Source: Pseudomonadota bacterium
Lineage (GTDB): Bacteria; Pseudomonadota; Alphaproteobacteria; Caulobacterales; Caulobacteraceae
Assembly (NCBI GenBank): GCA_019348195.1
Contig: JAHWJX010000002.1
Span: 1 to 64,000, forward strand
Reading direction: 5' to 3'
Length of the DNA stretch: 64,000 bases
Shown: positions 8,494 to 17,554 of the stretch, in pieces
Layout of the letters: every line of letters starts with the position of its first letter
How positions within the stretch are numbered: position 1 is the stretch's first letter
Made by a program: the position numbers and the translations under genes
The notes under the pieces: model-generated
Told to the model about the DNA's origin: nothing
What the model saw: the letters and a program-made list of their open reading frames with translations, nothing else
The model's database searches: none

Positions 8494-9566
8494 CGGGCTG
8501 CGCCTGCGAAGCCGGGCGGGATCAACTCGGGCGGAGACATCACCGCCGCGGCCTTGAACAGCTCGCCCATGCCGTCGGGCTCGATCAGCCGGGCCAGCTG
8601 ACGGCGGAGCACCGCCTCGCGATCGGGGTTGGCGGCGATCAGGGCGTGGGCGCGGGCCTCCACGCCCAGCCTGCGCAGGAATTGGCCCTGGGTGAGGATC
8701 TCCGTCACCCCCGCCCCCTCGGCCGCGGCCGTGGCCAGAACGGTCGGGAAGTCCGCCCACACCGTCAGGTCGGCATGCCCCGGATCCAACAAGGGCGGAA
8801 CCTTCTGGTGATTGCGCAAGGCCTGCAGGGTGTCCCCGGGCTCGGGTCGGGCTCGCCCGTAGTCGATCAGCAGAGCCGCGCCGCTCGCCTCCACGATCAA
8901 GGCCGCCAAACGGCGCGCGAACTCCGCCTGGGCCGGCGACACCTCCATCAGCTCGCCCGGTTCGGCCCGGAAGGCCGGCGGAACGTCGGGCGCGGGCGTC
9001 AGGCCGAAGACCAGCGCGTCCGCTTCGTCCACGCCGACCCGTCGCTCGGCCCAGCCCTCGCCCACACGAACGAACTGACGGGCGGGAAGGCAGTCGAGCA
9101 CCTCGTTGGCGAGCAGGATCAGCGGCAGGTCCGCGCCCAGGCCGTCGAGGCTGGCCAGCCAGCGGGGCCGGAGCGGTCCGTCCGCCAGACGCTCGGCCTG
9201 CAGCTCCCGCAGCGGAGGGCTGGGCTCCACCAGCACCAGCTCCGCGGCCTGGAGGAAGGCTGGATCGAGCGCGGCCGCGCGCAGGGCGTCCTGCATGAGC
9301 GTGCCGTCGCCCGGGCCGACCTCGACCAGACGGAAGCGTTCGGGCGCGCCCAGCCCCCGCCAAACCGCCACCGCCCACAGGCCCAGGAACTCGCCGAACA
9401 TCTGGCTGATCATGGGCGCGGTCACGAAGTCGCCATCGGCGCCTAGCCTGGGGCGGGTGGCGTAATAGCCGTCAATGGGATCGTGCAGGCAGGCCGCCAT
9501 ATAGTCCGCCACGGTGATCGGACCCGCCTCGCGGATGCGCGCCTTGAGCCGGTCCTCGAGGCTCAC
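8490..9566 (-). CDS. SAM-dependent methyltransferase of the MidA/NDUFAF7 family (DUF185)
   Basis: The product has 358 residues, GTG start. The family signature runs DRLKARIREAGPITVADYMA (5-24), DGYYATRP, GDFVTAPMISQMFGE (45-59) and the SAM site LVEVGPGDGTLMQD (about 80-93). Eukaryotic homologues methylate an arginine of the complex I subunit NDUFS2; bacterial targets are unproven. It overlaps lgt by four bases (GTGA) and pgeF by four bases, a conserved alphaproteobacterial arrangement. Confidence 0.92.
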   Translation of the reverse strand: MSLEDRLKARIREAGPITVADYMAACLHDPIDGYYATRPRLGADGDFVTAPMISQMFGEFLGLWAVAVWRGLGAPERFRLVEVGPGDGTLMQDALRAAALDPAFLQAAELVLVEPSPPLRELQAERLADGPLRPRWLASLDGLGADLPLILLANEVLDCLPARQFVRVGEGWAERRVGVDEADALVFGLTPAPDVPPAFRAEPGELMEVSPAQAEFARRLAALIVEASGAALLIDYGRARPEPGDTLQALRNHQKVPPLLDPGHADLTVWADFPTVLATAAAEGAGVTEILTQGQFLRRLGVEARAHALIAANPDREAVLRRQLARLIEPDGMGELFKAAAVMSPPELIPPGFAGAAR

Positions 9567-10438
9567 GCGGGCACGGCGCCGTCGGCCCGGGCGGCGGGTT
9601 CGCTGCGCCGGCGCGCACGCGCCACCAGCCAGGCTCCGACGAGGACCATGGGGATGGAGAGCAGCATGCCCAGGGTCGCGTACTGGCGCAGCACGTCGGG
9701 GAGATGCTGGTCGGGCTCGCGCAGGAACTCCACCCCGATCCGGAACAGGCCGTAGAAGAGGAGGAACAGGCCGGTGAGCATGCCGTGGCGGGGCAGGAGC
9801 TTGGCCCCGTGCGTGGCCCAGCGCAGGATCAGGAACAGGACCACGCCCTCAAGCGCCGCCTCATAGAGCTGGCTGGGGTGGCGGGGCGCTTCGCCCGCCG
9901 GGCAGACTCCGTTCTGAAGCCGTCGGATGGTCTCGTTGCAGAAGCTCACGCCCCAAGGAACGTCCGTCGGTCGGCCCCAGAGCTCGCCGTTGATGAAGTT
10001 GGCGACCCGGCCGAAGAACAATCCGAAGGGCGCGCAGGGCGCCACCAGGTCGCCCAAGCGCAGCAGGTCGATCCCGTTGACCCGGGCGAAGACGGCCACG
10101 GCCACGGCCACGCCCAGAAAGCCGCCGTGAAACGACATGCCGCCGTTCCAGATCTGGAGCACCTCCAGCGGATTGGTCCAGAACAGGTCGGGGCGGTAGA
10201 AGAGGACATAGCCGATGCGCCCGCCCAGGATGATGCCCAGCGTGAGCCACAGGATCAGGTCGTCGACTTGCTGCTGGGTGGCGGGCGGCGCTTCGCCGCG
10301 CCAGAGGGCCGGCGTCTTGATCAGCCTCACGGCGTAGAGCCAGGCCAGCACGATGCCGGCCACATAGGCCAGGGCGTACCAGCGCAGGGCGAAGGGCCCG
10401 ATCTCCAACAGCACCGGATCAAAGTCAGGAAAGGGCAA
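9563..10438 (-). CDS. lgt: prolipoprotein diacylglyceryl transferase
   Basis: The product has 291 residues and about seven membrane helices. The hallmark sequences are GIILGGRIGYVLFYRP, NGGMSFHGGFLGV, FGLFFGRVANFINGELWGR and HPSQLYEA. Lgt attaches diacylglycerol from phosphatidylglycerol to the lipobox cysteine of prelipoproteins in the inner membrane. No ATG lies near the expected N-terminus; I propose TTG at 10438 (MPFPDFDPVLLEIG) because a GGAG stands upstream at suitable distance. The annotated ORF start at 10564 would give a 42-residue unrelated leader. Confidence 0.95.
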   Translation of the reverse strand: MPFPDFDPVLLEIGPFALRWYALAYVAGIVLAWLYAVRLIKTPALWRGEAPPATQQQVDDLILWLTLGIILGGRIGYVLFYRPDLFWTNPLEVLQIWNGGMSFHGGFLGVAVAVAVFARVNGIDLLRLGDLVAPCAPFGLFFGRVANFINGELWGRPTDVPWGVSFCNETIRRLQNGVCPAGEAPRHPSQLYEAALEGVVLFLILRWATHGAKLLPRHGMLTGLFLLFYGLFRIGVEFLREPDQHLPDVLRQYATLGMLLSIPMVLVGAWLVARARRRSEPAARADGAVPA

Positions 10439-10527
10439 AGGCGGCTCCGGAGTCGCGCGTGGGCGATGTAGCAGGGGCGGCGGCGGGTTACGAGACCGGC
10501 CGGGGCGGCCTATATCCCCCTTCCGCC

Positions 10528-10755
10528 ATGCACACGCGCAATCCCCTTCTCGATCAGGTCGCAAAGCTGTCGGTGGCGGCCGTGGGCATCGCCCAGGCGG
10601 CCGGCGAGGAGGTGCGCTCCGCCGCCCGTGCCGGGACCGATCGGCTGGCTTCGGAGTTCGACCTGGTCCGGCGCGACGAATATGAGGCTTTGCGCGACGA
10701 AGTGGCTGCGCTCCGCACCGAAATCGAACGCCTGAAAGCCGAGCCGGGGGGCTGA
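10528..10755 (+). CDS. UbiK-family accessory factor (BMFP domain, DUF526)
   Basis: The product has 75 residues. The N-terminal amphipathic helix MHTRNPLLDQVAKLSVAAVG is followed by a coiled coil, RRDEYEALRDEVAALRTEIE, the usual BMFP layout. UbiK proteins assist aerobic ubiquinone biosynthesis in E. coli; this homologue is shorter than the roughly 95-residue E. coli protein. It is divergent from lgt, so 10439-10527 must hold promoters for both. Confidence 0.72.
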   Translation: MHTRNPLLDQVAKLSVAAVGIAQAAGEEVRSAARAGTDRLASEFDLVRRDEYEALRDEVAALRTEIERLKAEPGG

Positions 10756-10884
10756 TCGCTCGCCCTACGGACGACGGCCGTTCCGCCCGCCCGGCGAACC
10801 CGCTAGGCTGTCCCTTGGGATGACTCGCTCCAGTTGGACGGTCGTCCCGCCTCGTTGCGCCGAAGGACGCGTTTGCTCCCCGCC

Positions 10885-11382
10885 ATGGACACGCCGCAGG
10901 AAGACGTCGAGTTCGGCTACGACCCGCTGGATGTGGTCGAGCACGTGCTGACGGCCGAAAACCTCACCTTCGACCGCACGGAGGACGGCGACCTCGCCTT
11001 CGCCCTGGCCGGGGACTGGAAGGACTATGAGCTCTGGTTCGCCTGGCGTCCGGAGGCCGACTGCCTGCAGCTGTGCCTTTCCATCGACATGCGTGTGCCG
11101 AAGAAGCGCCGTGGCGATGCTCACGAACTGCTCAGTCTAATCAACCAGCGGGTCTGGTTGGGGCATTTCGAGGTTTGGGCGGAGGACGGCGAGATCGTCT
11201 ACCGTCACGCCATGGGGCTGCCCACCGGCGAGCGGCCGACGCTGGCGCAGGCGGCGTCCATGATCGACAGCGCGGTGGAGGCGGCGGACCGTTTCCATCC
11301 GGCGTTCGACTTCCTGCTCAAGGGGAAGAACGCCGACGACGCCATGGCCGCCTGCATGTTCGAAACGGTGGGCGAGGCCTGA
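10885..11382 (+). CDS. YbjN domain-containing protein (type III secretion chaperone-like fold)
   Basis: The product has 165 residues. The start at 10885 (MDTPQEDVEFG) is preferred to the upstream in-frame GTG. The sequence DPLDVVEHVLTAENLTFDR is followed by alternating strands and helices including LLSLINQRVWLGHFEVW and VYRHAMGLP, typical of YbjN domains, and this form is conserved upstream of proC in Caulobacter relatives. Its biochemical role is unknown. It ends 7 bp before proC and is probably cotranscribed. Confidence 0.85.
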   Translation: MDTPQEDVEFGYDPLDVVEHVLTAENLTFDRTEDGDLAFALAGDWKDYELWFAWRPEADCLQLCLSIDMRVPKKRRGDAHELLSLINQRVWLGHFEVWAEDGEIVYRHAMGLPTGERPTLAQAASMIDSAVEAADRFHPAFDFLLKGKNADDAMAACMFETVGEA

Positions 11383-11389
11383 GGCTGTT

Positions 11390-12187
11390 GTGAGCACCGC
11401 GCCCGTTCTGCTGCTGGGCGCCGGCCGGCTCGGCGGGGCGCTGCTCGAAGGCTGGCTGGGCGCGCACGCCTTCGCGCCAGGCGACCTCTATGTTCTGGAC
11501 CCCTCGCCCAACGCCGCGGCGAGGGCGGCCGAGTATTCGGGGGCGGTGCTGAACCCGCCGCCTGCGAAGCTGGCCGAGGCGCAGACTGTGCTGATGGCGG
11601 TGAAGCCGCAGGTCTGGCGCGAGGTGGCCGAAACCTACCGCGATCAGCTATCGCCGGAGGCCGTGGTGGTGTCGGTCGCGGTAGGCGTGCGCGCCGGCGA
11701 CATCTGCCAGGTCTTCGGAGGGCGGCGGACCGCACGGGTGATGCCCACCACTGGGGTGAGCATCGGGCGGGGCGTGGCCAGCATCTACGCCCAGAACTCA
11801 GAGGCGCGGGCCCGCGCTCACGCCCTGTTTGACCCTGTGGCGACCACTGTCGACCTGGACGACGAGGGCTTGATGGATGTGGCGGCGGCGACCTCCGGCT
11901 CGGCGCCGGCCTATCTGTACGCCTTTACCGAAGCGCTGGCGGCCGCGGGAACCGAGGCGGGCCTGCCGGCCGAGGCGGCCTTGCGGCTTGCGACCTCCAC
12001 CATAGTGAGCGCGGCGGCCTTGATGGATGGCTCGCAGGAGAGCCTGGCGGAGTTGCGCGCCGAGGTGGCCTCGCCGGGCGGGACCACCGAGGCGGCCTTA
12101 CGGGTGCTGGAAGGAGAACGGGGCTTCGGACCCTTGCTGCGCGAGGCTCTGGCCGCCGCGATCCGCAGGGCCGAGGAGTTGCGGTGA
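11390..12187 (+). CDS. proC: pyrroline-5-carboxylate reductase
   Basis: The product has 265 residues and catalyses the last step of proline synthesis with NAD(P)H. The Rossmann motif LLLGAGRLGGALLEGW lies at 7-22. The signature near the C-terminus is ATSGSAPAYLYAFTEALAAA followed by ELRAEVASPGGTTEAAL at about 222-238. The start is GTG directly after the ybjN-like gene. Its TGA overlaps the GTG start of the TetR-like gene. Confidence 0.95.
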   Translation: MSTAPVLLLGAGRLGGALLEGWLGAHAFAPGDLYVLDPSPNAAARAAEYSGAVLNPPPAKLAEAQTVLMAVKPQVWREVAETYRDQLSPEAVVVSVAVGVRAGDICQVFGGRRTARVMPTTGVSIGRGVASIYAQNSEARARAHALFDPVATTVDLDDEGLMDVAAATSGSAPAYLYAFTEALAAAGTEAGLPAEAALRLATSTIVSAAALMDGSQESLAELRAEVASPGGTTEAALRVLEGERGFGPLLREALAAAIRRAEELR

Positions 12188-12729
12188 CCGAAAGCGAGGC
12201 GCTGGATCGCGCGGTGGACGCCGCCCTGGCTCTGGCCGCCGACCGGCCCTGGCGCGAGATCACCCTGGCCGACATCGCCGGGGAAACCGGGCTCAGCTTC
12301 GCCGAACTCTATGCTCGGACGCCGTCCAAGAACGCATTGCTGAGCCGTCTGGCCCGACGGTTCGACACAGCGGCGGCGGAGGCTGTGCTGGAAGGCGAAA
12401 CGCACGACCGGCTGTTCGAGGCCGCCATGGCTCGGCTGGAGGCCATGGAGCCCCATCGGTTCGTGCTGCTGGCCATTGCGCGCGACGAACAGGCGGAGCG
12501 GATCGCGGCGCGACTGCCCCGGACGGCGCGCGTGCTGCTGCAAGCGGCGGGCGTGCCGACCGAGGGGCTGGCCGGCGCCGCGCGCGTGGCCGCCATGACG
12601 GCCGTCTGGGCCCGGGTGCTCCAGGTCTGGCGCGACGACGAAGGCGCCTTGAACCGGACCATGGCCGAGATCGACAGCCGCCTGAAGCAGATGCGCGACC
12701 GCCTGGGCCGGATCGGCGCCGGGTTCTAG
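12184..12729 (+). CDS. TetR-like / COQ9-like transcriptional regulator
   Basis: The product has 181 residues. A TetR-type helix-turn-helix lies at about 20-55 (REITLADIAGETGLSFAELY). The C-terminal half is helical and resembles the COQ9-like ligand domain of alphaproteobacterial regulators more than classic TetR. It starts at a GTG inside the proC stop (GTGA overlap), so it is expressed with proC and the ybjN-like gene. Its targets are unknown. Confidence 0.75.
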   Translation: MTESEALDRAVDAALALAADRPWREITLADIAGETGLSFAELYARTPSKNALLSRLARRFDTAAAEAVLEGETHDRLFEAAMARLEAMEPHRFVLLAIARDEQAERIAARLPRTARVLLQAAGVPTEGLAGAARVAAMTAVWARVLQVWRDDEGALNRTMAEIDSRLKQMRDRLGRIGAGF

Positions 12730-12748
12730 GCCGGGGCGGGGCTCGGGT

Positions 12749-13126
12749 TCACGAGGGTGCGCGCCGCCAGGTCTGGGCCTTGCAGATCACCAGAACGCAG
12801 CCGCTGACGCTCAGTGTCCCGTTCGGGTTCAGCGTCATCTTCGAGTTGTAGGTTTTGCCGTCCTGCGGGTTGGCGATCTTGCCGCCGCCCCACTTGTTGG
12901 CGCCGCTGGGCTTGAACCCGGTCAGGAAGGCCGTTTTCGCCAGCCCGCCTGTCTTGGGATTGACGAAGCGGCCGCAAAGCTGGGCGGGCTGGCCTTCACA
13001 AGGGCCGATGCGGACTTTCGCCTGGCCGCCCTCGGTCATCCAGTCGCCCTGGACGCCCTGTTGCGCCTCCGCCGCGCTGGCGATCGCCGCCGCAGCAAGC
13101 ACGCCGGCCAGAACCTTCACCTTCAT
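12749..13126 (-). CDS. DUF2147 family exported protein
   Basis: The product has 125 residues. A signal peptide is cleaved after AEA near residue 21. DUF2147 features are GDWMTEGGQAKVRI at about 27-40, GKTYNSKMTLNPNG near 90-103, and VSGCVLVICKAQTW at the end. DUF2147 proteins are small periplasmic beta proteins without an assigned activity. It converges with the TetR-like gene (19-bp gap), and the stop of the downstream esterase gene is 22 bp away. Confidence 0.85.
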   Translation of the reverse strand: MKVKVLAGVLAAAAIASAAEAQQGVQGDWMTEGGQAKVRIGPCEGQPAQLCGRFVNPKTGGLAKTAFLTGFKPSGANKWGGGKIANPQDGKTYNSKMTLNPNGTLSVSGCVLVICKAQTWRRAPS

Positions 13127-13148
13127 GATCGCCCCCGTTCAGCTTGCC

Positions 13149-14303
13149 TCACCTGTGGCGAAGCCAAGCTGAACCGAAGCTGAAGCGTGGCCGTCGGCGG
13201 GGCGCCGCCACGCCCCGCAGGCGGTCGCCCACGAAGCGCTGCGCCTGCTGTGCGTCTTCGGACACGGCGTCCATGCCGAAGAACTCGTGGGTCGCCCCTT
13301 CGAAGCCGCGGCTTCGAACATCGACGCCTGCCCGCCGCAGCCGCTGCTCGAGCATCAAGCCTTCGGAGCGGAGCGGATCGATCTGGGCGAAGACCATGGT
13401 CGTGGGGGGCAGGCCGCGGACGTCGGCCGCCACCAGATTGATCCGAGGGTCCAAGAGGTCGGCGTCCGTACGCTTCACCTGCTCGAAAAACCACAGCATG
13501 CCCGCCCGGTTCAGCGGCATGGCGTTGGCGTTCTCCTGGTAGGAGCGCGTATTCGGATCGCTTCCGGCGATGGGATAGATCGAGACTATGTGGAAGGGCT
13601 GCTGCAGCCCGGCGTCCCGCGCCGCTATGCCGGTGGCCACCGCAAGATTGCCGCCGGCCGATTCTCCGGCCAGACCGACTCGGCGGGGGTCGCCGCCGAG
13701 CGAGGCGGCGTTGGCCAAGGCCCAGCGATAGGCGGCCAGGGCGTCCTCGTGCTGCGCGGGGAACTTGGCCTCGGGCGCCAGGCGGTAGTCGACCGAGACC
13801 ACGACAGCCTGACCTTCGCGGGCGATGCCGCGCGCGCCGGCGTCATAGACGTTGCGGTCGCCGATCACCCAGCCGCCGCCGTGGAAATAGACGATGACGG
13901 GCAGGGGCCCCGTCGCGCTCGCGGGCGTATAGACGCGGGCCGGGTTGGTTCCCGTCGCGCCTGGGGCGCGGGGGATGGTGATCTCGCGGGTGTTGACGCC
14001 GGGCGGCGGCGCCGTGGGACGGCCCTGGTCGAGCAGGACCCGTTTGACGCCGTCGGTCGGGGTGACGTTGTTGCGGGCTTGCTGCGGCGTCAGGGTGTGA
14101 AGCGGGCGCACGCCCAATTGCATCATGGCCGAGATCACCGCCTGGTTCTGAGCGTCCGGCCTCACGCCGCTGGCGGGTATGCCCATCTGGCCGGCGGGGG
14201 CTCGGCTCAGGGTCTTGGGGAAATCGGCGCAGCCCGCCAGTGCGACCGTGGCGCAGCCGGCGGTGAGCGCGAGCTTCGCGCCCCGTGAAAGTTTGCGGAT
14301 CAT
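13149..14303 (-). CDS. alpha/beta hydrolase (HSL-type esterase), predicted lipoprotein
   Basis: The product has 384 residues. Residues 1-25 form a lipoprotein signal with lipobox LAGC (Cys25). The hormone-sensitive-lipase oxyanion motif HGGGW is at 141-145, the nucleophile motif GESAG has Ser215, and the acid/base residues lie in IDPLRSEG and ATHEFFGM near the C-terminus. It probably hydrolyses small esters at the inner face of the outer membrane or in the periplasm; the substrate is unknown. The start at 14303 has AAGAAG upstream. Confidence 0.88.
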   Translation of the reverse strand: MIRKLSRGAKLALTAGCATVALAGCADFPKTLSRAPAGQMGIPASGVRPDAQNQAVISAMMQLGVRPLHTLTPQQARNNVTPTDGVKRVLLDQGRPTAPPPGVNTREITIPRAPGATGTNPARVYTPASATGPLPVIVYFHGGGWVIGDRNVYDAGARGIAREGQAVVVSVDYRLAPEAKFPAQHEDALAAYRWALANAASLGGDPRRVGLAGESAGGNLAVATGIAARDAGLQQPFHIVSIYPIAGSDPNTRSYQENANAMPLNRAGMLWFFEQVKRTDADLLDPRINLVAADVRGLPPTTMVFAQIDPLRSEGLMLEQRLRRAGVDVRSRGFEGATHEFFGMDAVSEDAQQAQRFVGDRLRGVAAPRRRPRFSFGSAWLRHR

Positions 14304-14391
14304 CGGTTCTTCTTGATGGCGGCGCGGCAGCCCCCGCGTTCGGCGGCTTAACGGGCCGGGCCGCCGGCTGTTCCACCCCGTCCGGAGCGGG

Positions 14392-15822
14392 TCAGGGGAG
14401 GCGGAGCACCGCCCGCAGCCCTCCGGCCGGGCTCCGCTCCAGGCGAATGTCGCCGCCATGGCTGCGGGCGACGTCCCGGGCGATGGCCAGGCCCAGACCC
14501 ACGCCCTTGCGGTTCTGGTTGCGGCTCTCGTCCAGGCGGGAGAAGGGCTTGAACGCGTCTTCGTGCCGGTCGGCCGGGATGCCTGGCCCGTCGTCGTCCA
14601 CGATGATCTCGACACCCGACGATCGCGGATGGGCGGCGATCTGCACGTGCTCGCCGTGCACTGCGGCGTTCATGACGAGGTTGGACAGGGCGCGCCTCAA
14701 GGCGTTCGGCCGTACGTTGGCGGTGAGCCCTGGATCGGCGAACAGCGCCACCTCGGCGCCGGCCCGCCGTGCGCCTTCGGCGACCTCGTCCAACAGAGCC
14801 CGGAGGCCCACGCACTCCAACTCCTCCCCGCCCTCGCCTCGAGCAAAGGCGAGGTACTCGTCAATGGTGTGCTCCATCTCCACCAGGTCCCGCTTCATGG
14901 CGTCGAGCTTCTTGGAAGGACGGGCCAGCGCCAGCTCGAGCTTCAGGCGCGTGAGCGGGGTGCGCAGGTCATGGCTGACGGAGGCCAGCAGGGCGGTGCG
15001 CTGGTCGAGGTGGCGGTTGATGCGTTCACGCATGTCCAGAAAGGCGCGCGCGGCTTGGCGCACCTCGCGCGCCCCGTGGGGCTTGAGCGGGGCGTCCGCG
15101 CCCTTGCCGAACGCTTCGGCGGCGGCGGCCAGTCGCTCGATGGCCCGAACCTGGTTTTTGATGAACACCACGGCCACGGCCGTGAGCAGGATGGTGGCGC
15201 CGGCGAGCCAAAGAAGGAAAACATGAGCGCGGCTGGCGGAGACTCGCTCGCGGGAGGCCAGGACCCGGAGCACCTCGCCCCGACCCGCGTCGACCTCGAC
15301 CTGGACGGCCCCGGGGAGGCGGTCGGCGTCCGCGCGGAAGGGGCGGTCAAGCCGTTGGGCCAGGGCGGCTTGCAGGATGCGGTCCGCCCCCCCGGAAGGG
15401 CGCGCGTCGCGGGGCGGCAGAGGTCCCCGGCGAAGGCTGACCTGTAGGTCGGAGTGGGCCCGGGCGCGGGCGGCAACCACCGGAAAGGCGGCTCGGTCCG
15501 CGGTGTAGGCGTCCACCACCCAGGCCACGTCGCCCGCCAGCGCCCCGCTCAAGCGCGAATTCACCCGCTCGTCGTACCCGGCGAAGAAGACCCAGGTCAC
15601 GGCGCCCTGCATGAGCGCGATCGGCAGGATGATGATCAGCAGGGCGCGGCCGTACAGAGAGGTCGGCAGGAACCGCTTCACCGTGAGCCAGCGCCGGCGC
15701 CGGCGAGCATCGGCGGTCGTTTGAGCCGCGCCCGGACGCGGCGCGGTTTCGCCCACGGCCTCCGGGCCGGGGCGGGCCGGGGAAGGGGCTTGGCTCGGAG
15801 GAGGGGCCGGGTGCTCGGGCAT
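14392..15822 (-). CDS. EnvZ-type sensor histidine kinase
   Basis: The product has 476 residues. A Pro-rich cytoplasmic head of about 50 residues precedes a first membrane helix (ALLIIILPIALMQGAVTWVF), a periplasmic domain of roughly 140 residues, a second helix (FLLWLAGATILLTAVAVVFI), HAMP, the H-box SVSHDLRTPLTRLKLELA, and the ATPase boxes NLVMNAAVHGE, VDDDGPGIP and GVGLGLAIARD. The start overlaps the TGA of its response regulator gene by one base (TGATG), so the two form an operon. The signal is unknown. Confidence 0.93.
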   Translation of the reverse strand: MPEHPAPPPSQAPSPARPGPEAVGETAPRPGAAQTTADARRRRRWLTVKRFLPTSLYGRALLIIILPIALMQGAVTWVFFAGYDERVNSRLSGALAGDVAWVVDAYTADRAAFPVVAARARAHSDLQVSLRRGPLPPRDARPSGGADRILQAALAQRLDRPFRADADRLPGAVQVEVDAGRGEVLRVLASRERVSASRAHVFLLWLAGATILLTAVAVVFIKNQVRAIERLAAAAEAFGKGADAPLKPHGAREVRQAARAFLDMRERINRHLDQRTALLASVSHDLRTPLTRLKLELALARPSKKLDAMKRDLVEMEHTIDEYLAFARGEGGEELECVGLRALLDEVAEGARRAGAEVALFADPGLTANVRPNALRRALSNLVMNAAVHGEHVQIAAHPRSSGVEIIVDDDGPGIPADRHEDAFKPFSRLDESRNQNRKGVGLGLAIARDVARSHGGDIRLERSPAGGLRAVLRLP

Positions 15823-16544
15823 CAGTCTGGGGCCAGCATGTAGCCGATCCCGCGCACGGTTTGGAGGTAGCGCGGGGCCTTGGGGTCGACTTCGAGCTTT
15901 TTGCGCAGGCGAGTGACGTGGATGTCTACGGCGCGCAGTCGCGCTTCGGCGTCGGATTCGCCAGGGCGGGCGAGATCCCAACGATCCACCGCCGCATGGG
16001 CGTTCTGGGCCAGGGCGCGGAGAATGGCCGCCTCGCTTTCGGTAAGCCGGATGGCGGCGCCGTTCCGCGAGAGCTCGGCCCGCTCGAGATCGAAGGTCAG
16101 CTCGCCAAGGGAGACCTGTCGGGGACCGGAGGAGAACGGGCCGGTGCGGCGAAGGACGGCTTCGATGCGGAGGAGCAGCTCCTGAGGCTCGAAGGGTTTG
16201 GCCAGATAATCGTCCGCGCCAAGGCTCAGGCCCTCGATACGATCGCCGGGGAGCCCCCGGGCGGTCAGGATGAGGATCGGGACGGCGGTGCGCTTGCGGA
16301 GCCAGGCGGTGAGCGAGAAGCCGTCCTCGCCGGGCATCATCACGTCCACCACGACCAGGTCGAAGCTGAAACTCTCGAACAGGCGACGGGCGGCGGCGGC
16401 GTCCTCGGCCACGGTGACCCGGAAGCCGGCTCGAACGAGAAAGCGGCGGAGCAGGTCGCGGATCCGATCGTCGTCGTCGACGACCAGCAGATGGCGGCGG
16501 GCCGCGTCGGCCGCGCCCCCGTCCAGCGCCGGAACGCGGCTCAC
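15822..16544 (-). CDS. OmpR-family response regulator
   Basis: The product has 240 residues. The receiver domain carries HLLVVDDDDRIRDLL, the phospho-Asp motif VVVDVMMPGEDG and the LAKPF lysine. The winged-helix DNA-binding domain ends RAVDIHVTRLRKKLEVD and YLQTVRGIGYMLAP. Two starts are possible: TTG at 16553 and GTG at 16544; the only ribosome-binding-like site, TTAGG, is better spaced for the GTG. It is the first gene of the pair with the downstream kinase and diverges from the branched-chain aminotransferase gene. Its OmpR/EnvZ-like position recalls the PetR/PetP pairs of other alphaproteobacteria. Confidence 0.93.
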   Translation of the reverse strand: MSRVPALDGGAADAARRHLLVVDDDDRIRDLLRRFLVRAGFRVTVAEDAAAARRLFESFSFDLVVVDVMMPGEDGFSLTAWLRKRTAVPILILTARGLPGDRIEGLSLGADDYLAKPFEPQELLLRIEAVLRRTGPFSSGPRQVSLGELTFDLERAELSRNGAAIRLTESEAAILRALAQNAHAAVDRWDLARPGESDAEARLRAVDIHVTRLRKKLEVDPKAPRYLQTVRGIGYMLAPD

Positions 16545-16647
16545 CGGGGACAACCTAAGTTGACGGAACCTTCAGCGCCGCGCTCTAAGGCCGCCGCGCC
16601 CTGAGCCTTCGGGGCCGCCGTGTCGAGTTTGTGTTGAAGGACGTTCA

Positions 16648-17529
16648 ATGGCCCTTTCCCTGGTTCCCTTCGACAATCGCGACGGCTGGATCTGGATGGA
16701 CGGCGAGTTCGTCGCATGGCGCGAGGCCAAGGTCCATGTGCTGACGCACGCCCTGCACTACGCTTCCTGCGTGTTCGAAGGCGAGCGGCTTTATGACGGC
16801 GAGATCTTCGAACTGAGGCAGCACACCGAGCGGCTGTTCCGCTCGGCGGAGATCCTGGACTTCAAACTCCCATACTCGGTGGAGGACATCGACCGGGCTT
16901 GCCTGGAGACGGCGGCGCGGATGGGAATGCCTGACGCCTATGTCCGGCCGCTGGCCTGGCGGGGAGCGGAGCAGATGGGGGTGTCGGCCCCTAATTCGCA
17001 GATCCATGTGGCGGTCGCGAGCTGGGCCTGGCCGAGCTATTACGACCCCGAGCAGAAGATGAAGGGCGTGCGGCTCGGGCGCGCCCGCTATCGGCGACCC
17101 TCGCCGGAAACGGCCCCCACCAACAGCAAGGCGGCGGGGCTGTACATGATCTGCACTCTGTCCAAGCACGCCGCGGAGCGGGAGGGGTATGCGGACGCCT
17201 TGATGCTGGATTGGCGGGGATACGTGGCGGAGGCCACGGGCGCCAACGTCTTCTTCGTCCGGGACGGACAGATCCACACGCCCACCCCCGACTGCTTCCT
17301 TGACGGGATCACGCGGCGCACCGTCATCGGCTTGGCCAAGGCGCGGGGGCTGGAGGTGATCGAACGCCACATCCAGGAGGCCGAACTCCCGTCCTTCTCG
17401 GAATGCTTCATCACGGGAACGGCGGCGGAGGTCACGCCTGTGTCGGAGATCGGTGAATTCCGCTACAGGCCCGCCGACATTTCACGGGCGCTGGTCGAGG
17501 ATTACGGCCGACTGGTGCGACGGGGCTGA
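16648..17529 (+). CDS. ilvE: branched-chain amino acid aminotransferase (class IV)
   Basis: The product has 293 residues and is PLP-dependent, interconverting Leu/Ile/Val and their 2-oxo acids with glutamate. The PLP lysine is Lys161 in APTNSKAAGLY, matching the E. coli IlvE position within one residue. VLTHALHYASCVFEGERLY (31-49) and EATGANVFFV are the other fold-type IV signatures. The start is preceded by GAAGGACG. It diverges from the response regulator gene and converges with ygfZ. Confidence 0.94.
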   Translation: MALSLVPFDNRDGWIWMDGEFVAWREAKVHVLTHALHYASCVFEGERLYDGEIFELRQHTERLFRSAEILDFKLPYSVEDIDRACLETAARMGMPDAYVRPLAWRGAEQMGVSAPNSQIHVAVASWAWPSYYDPEQKMKGVRLGRARYRRPSPETAPTNSKAAGLYMICTLSKHAAEREGYADALMLDWRGYVAEATGANVFFVRDGQIHTPTPDCFLDGITRRTVIGLAKARGLEVIERHIQEAELPSFSECFITGTAAEVTPVSEIGEFRYRPADISRALVEDYGRLVRRG

Positions 17530-17554
17530 AGGCGCGGCGGCCTGGCGCCGCCTT
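17529..17554. terminator. shared hairpin between converging ilvE and ygfZ
   Basis: AAGGCG at 17529-17534 pairs with CGCCTT at 17549-17554, with GC-rich sequence between that can extend the stem with a small bulge. It spans the whole 23-bp gap and touches the ygfZ stop codon. It could stop transcription from both sides; there is no clear T tract. Confidence 0.3.

Noticed and set aside
16560-16590. TTGACG upstream of the branched-chain aminotransferase gene as a promoter
   Set aside because: The -35-like box is good, but no acceptable -10 box lies 16-18 nt downstream.
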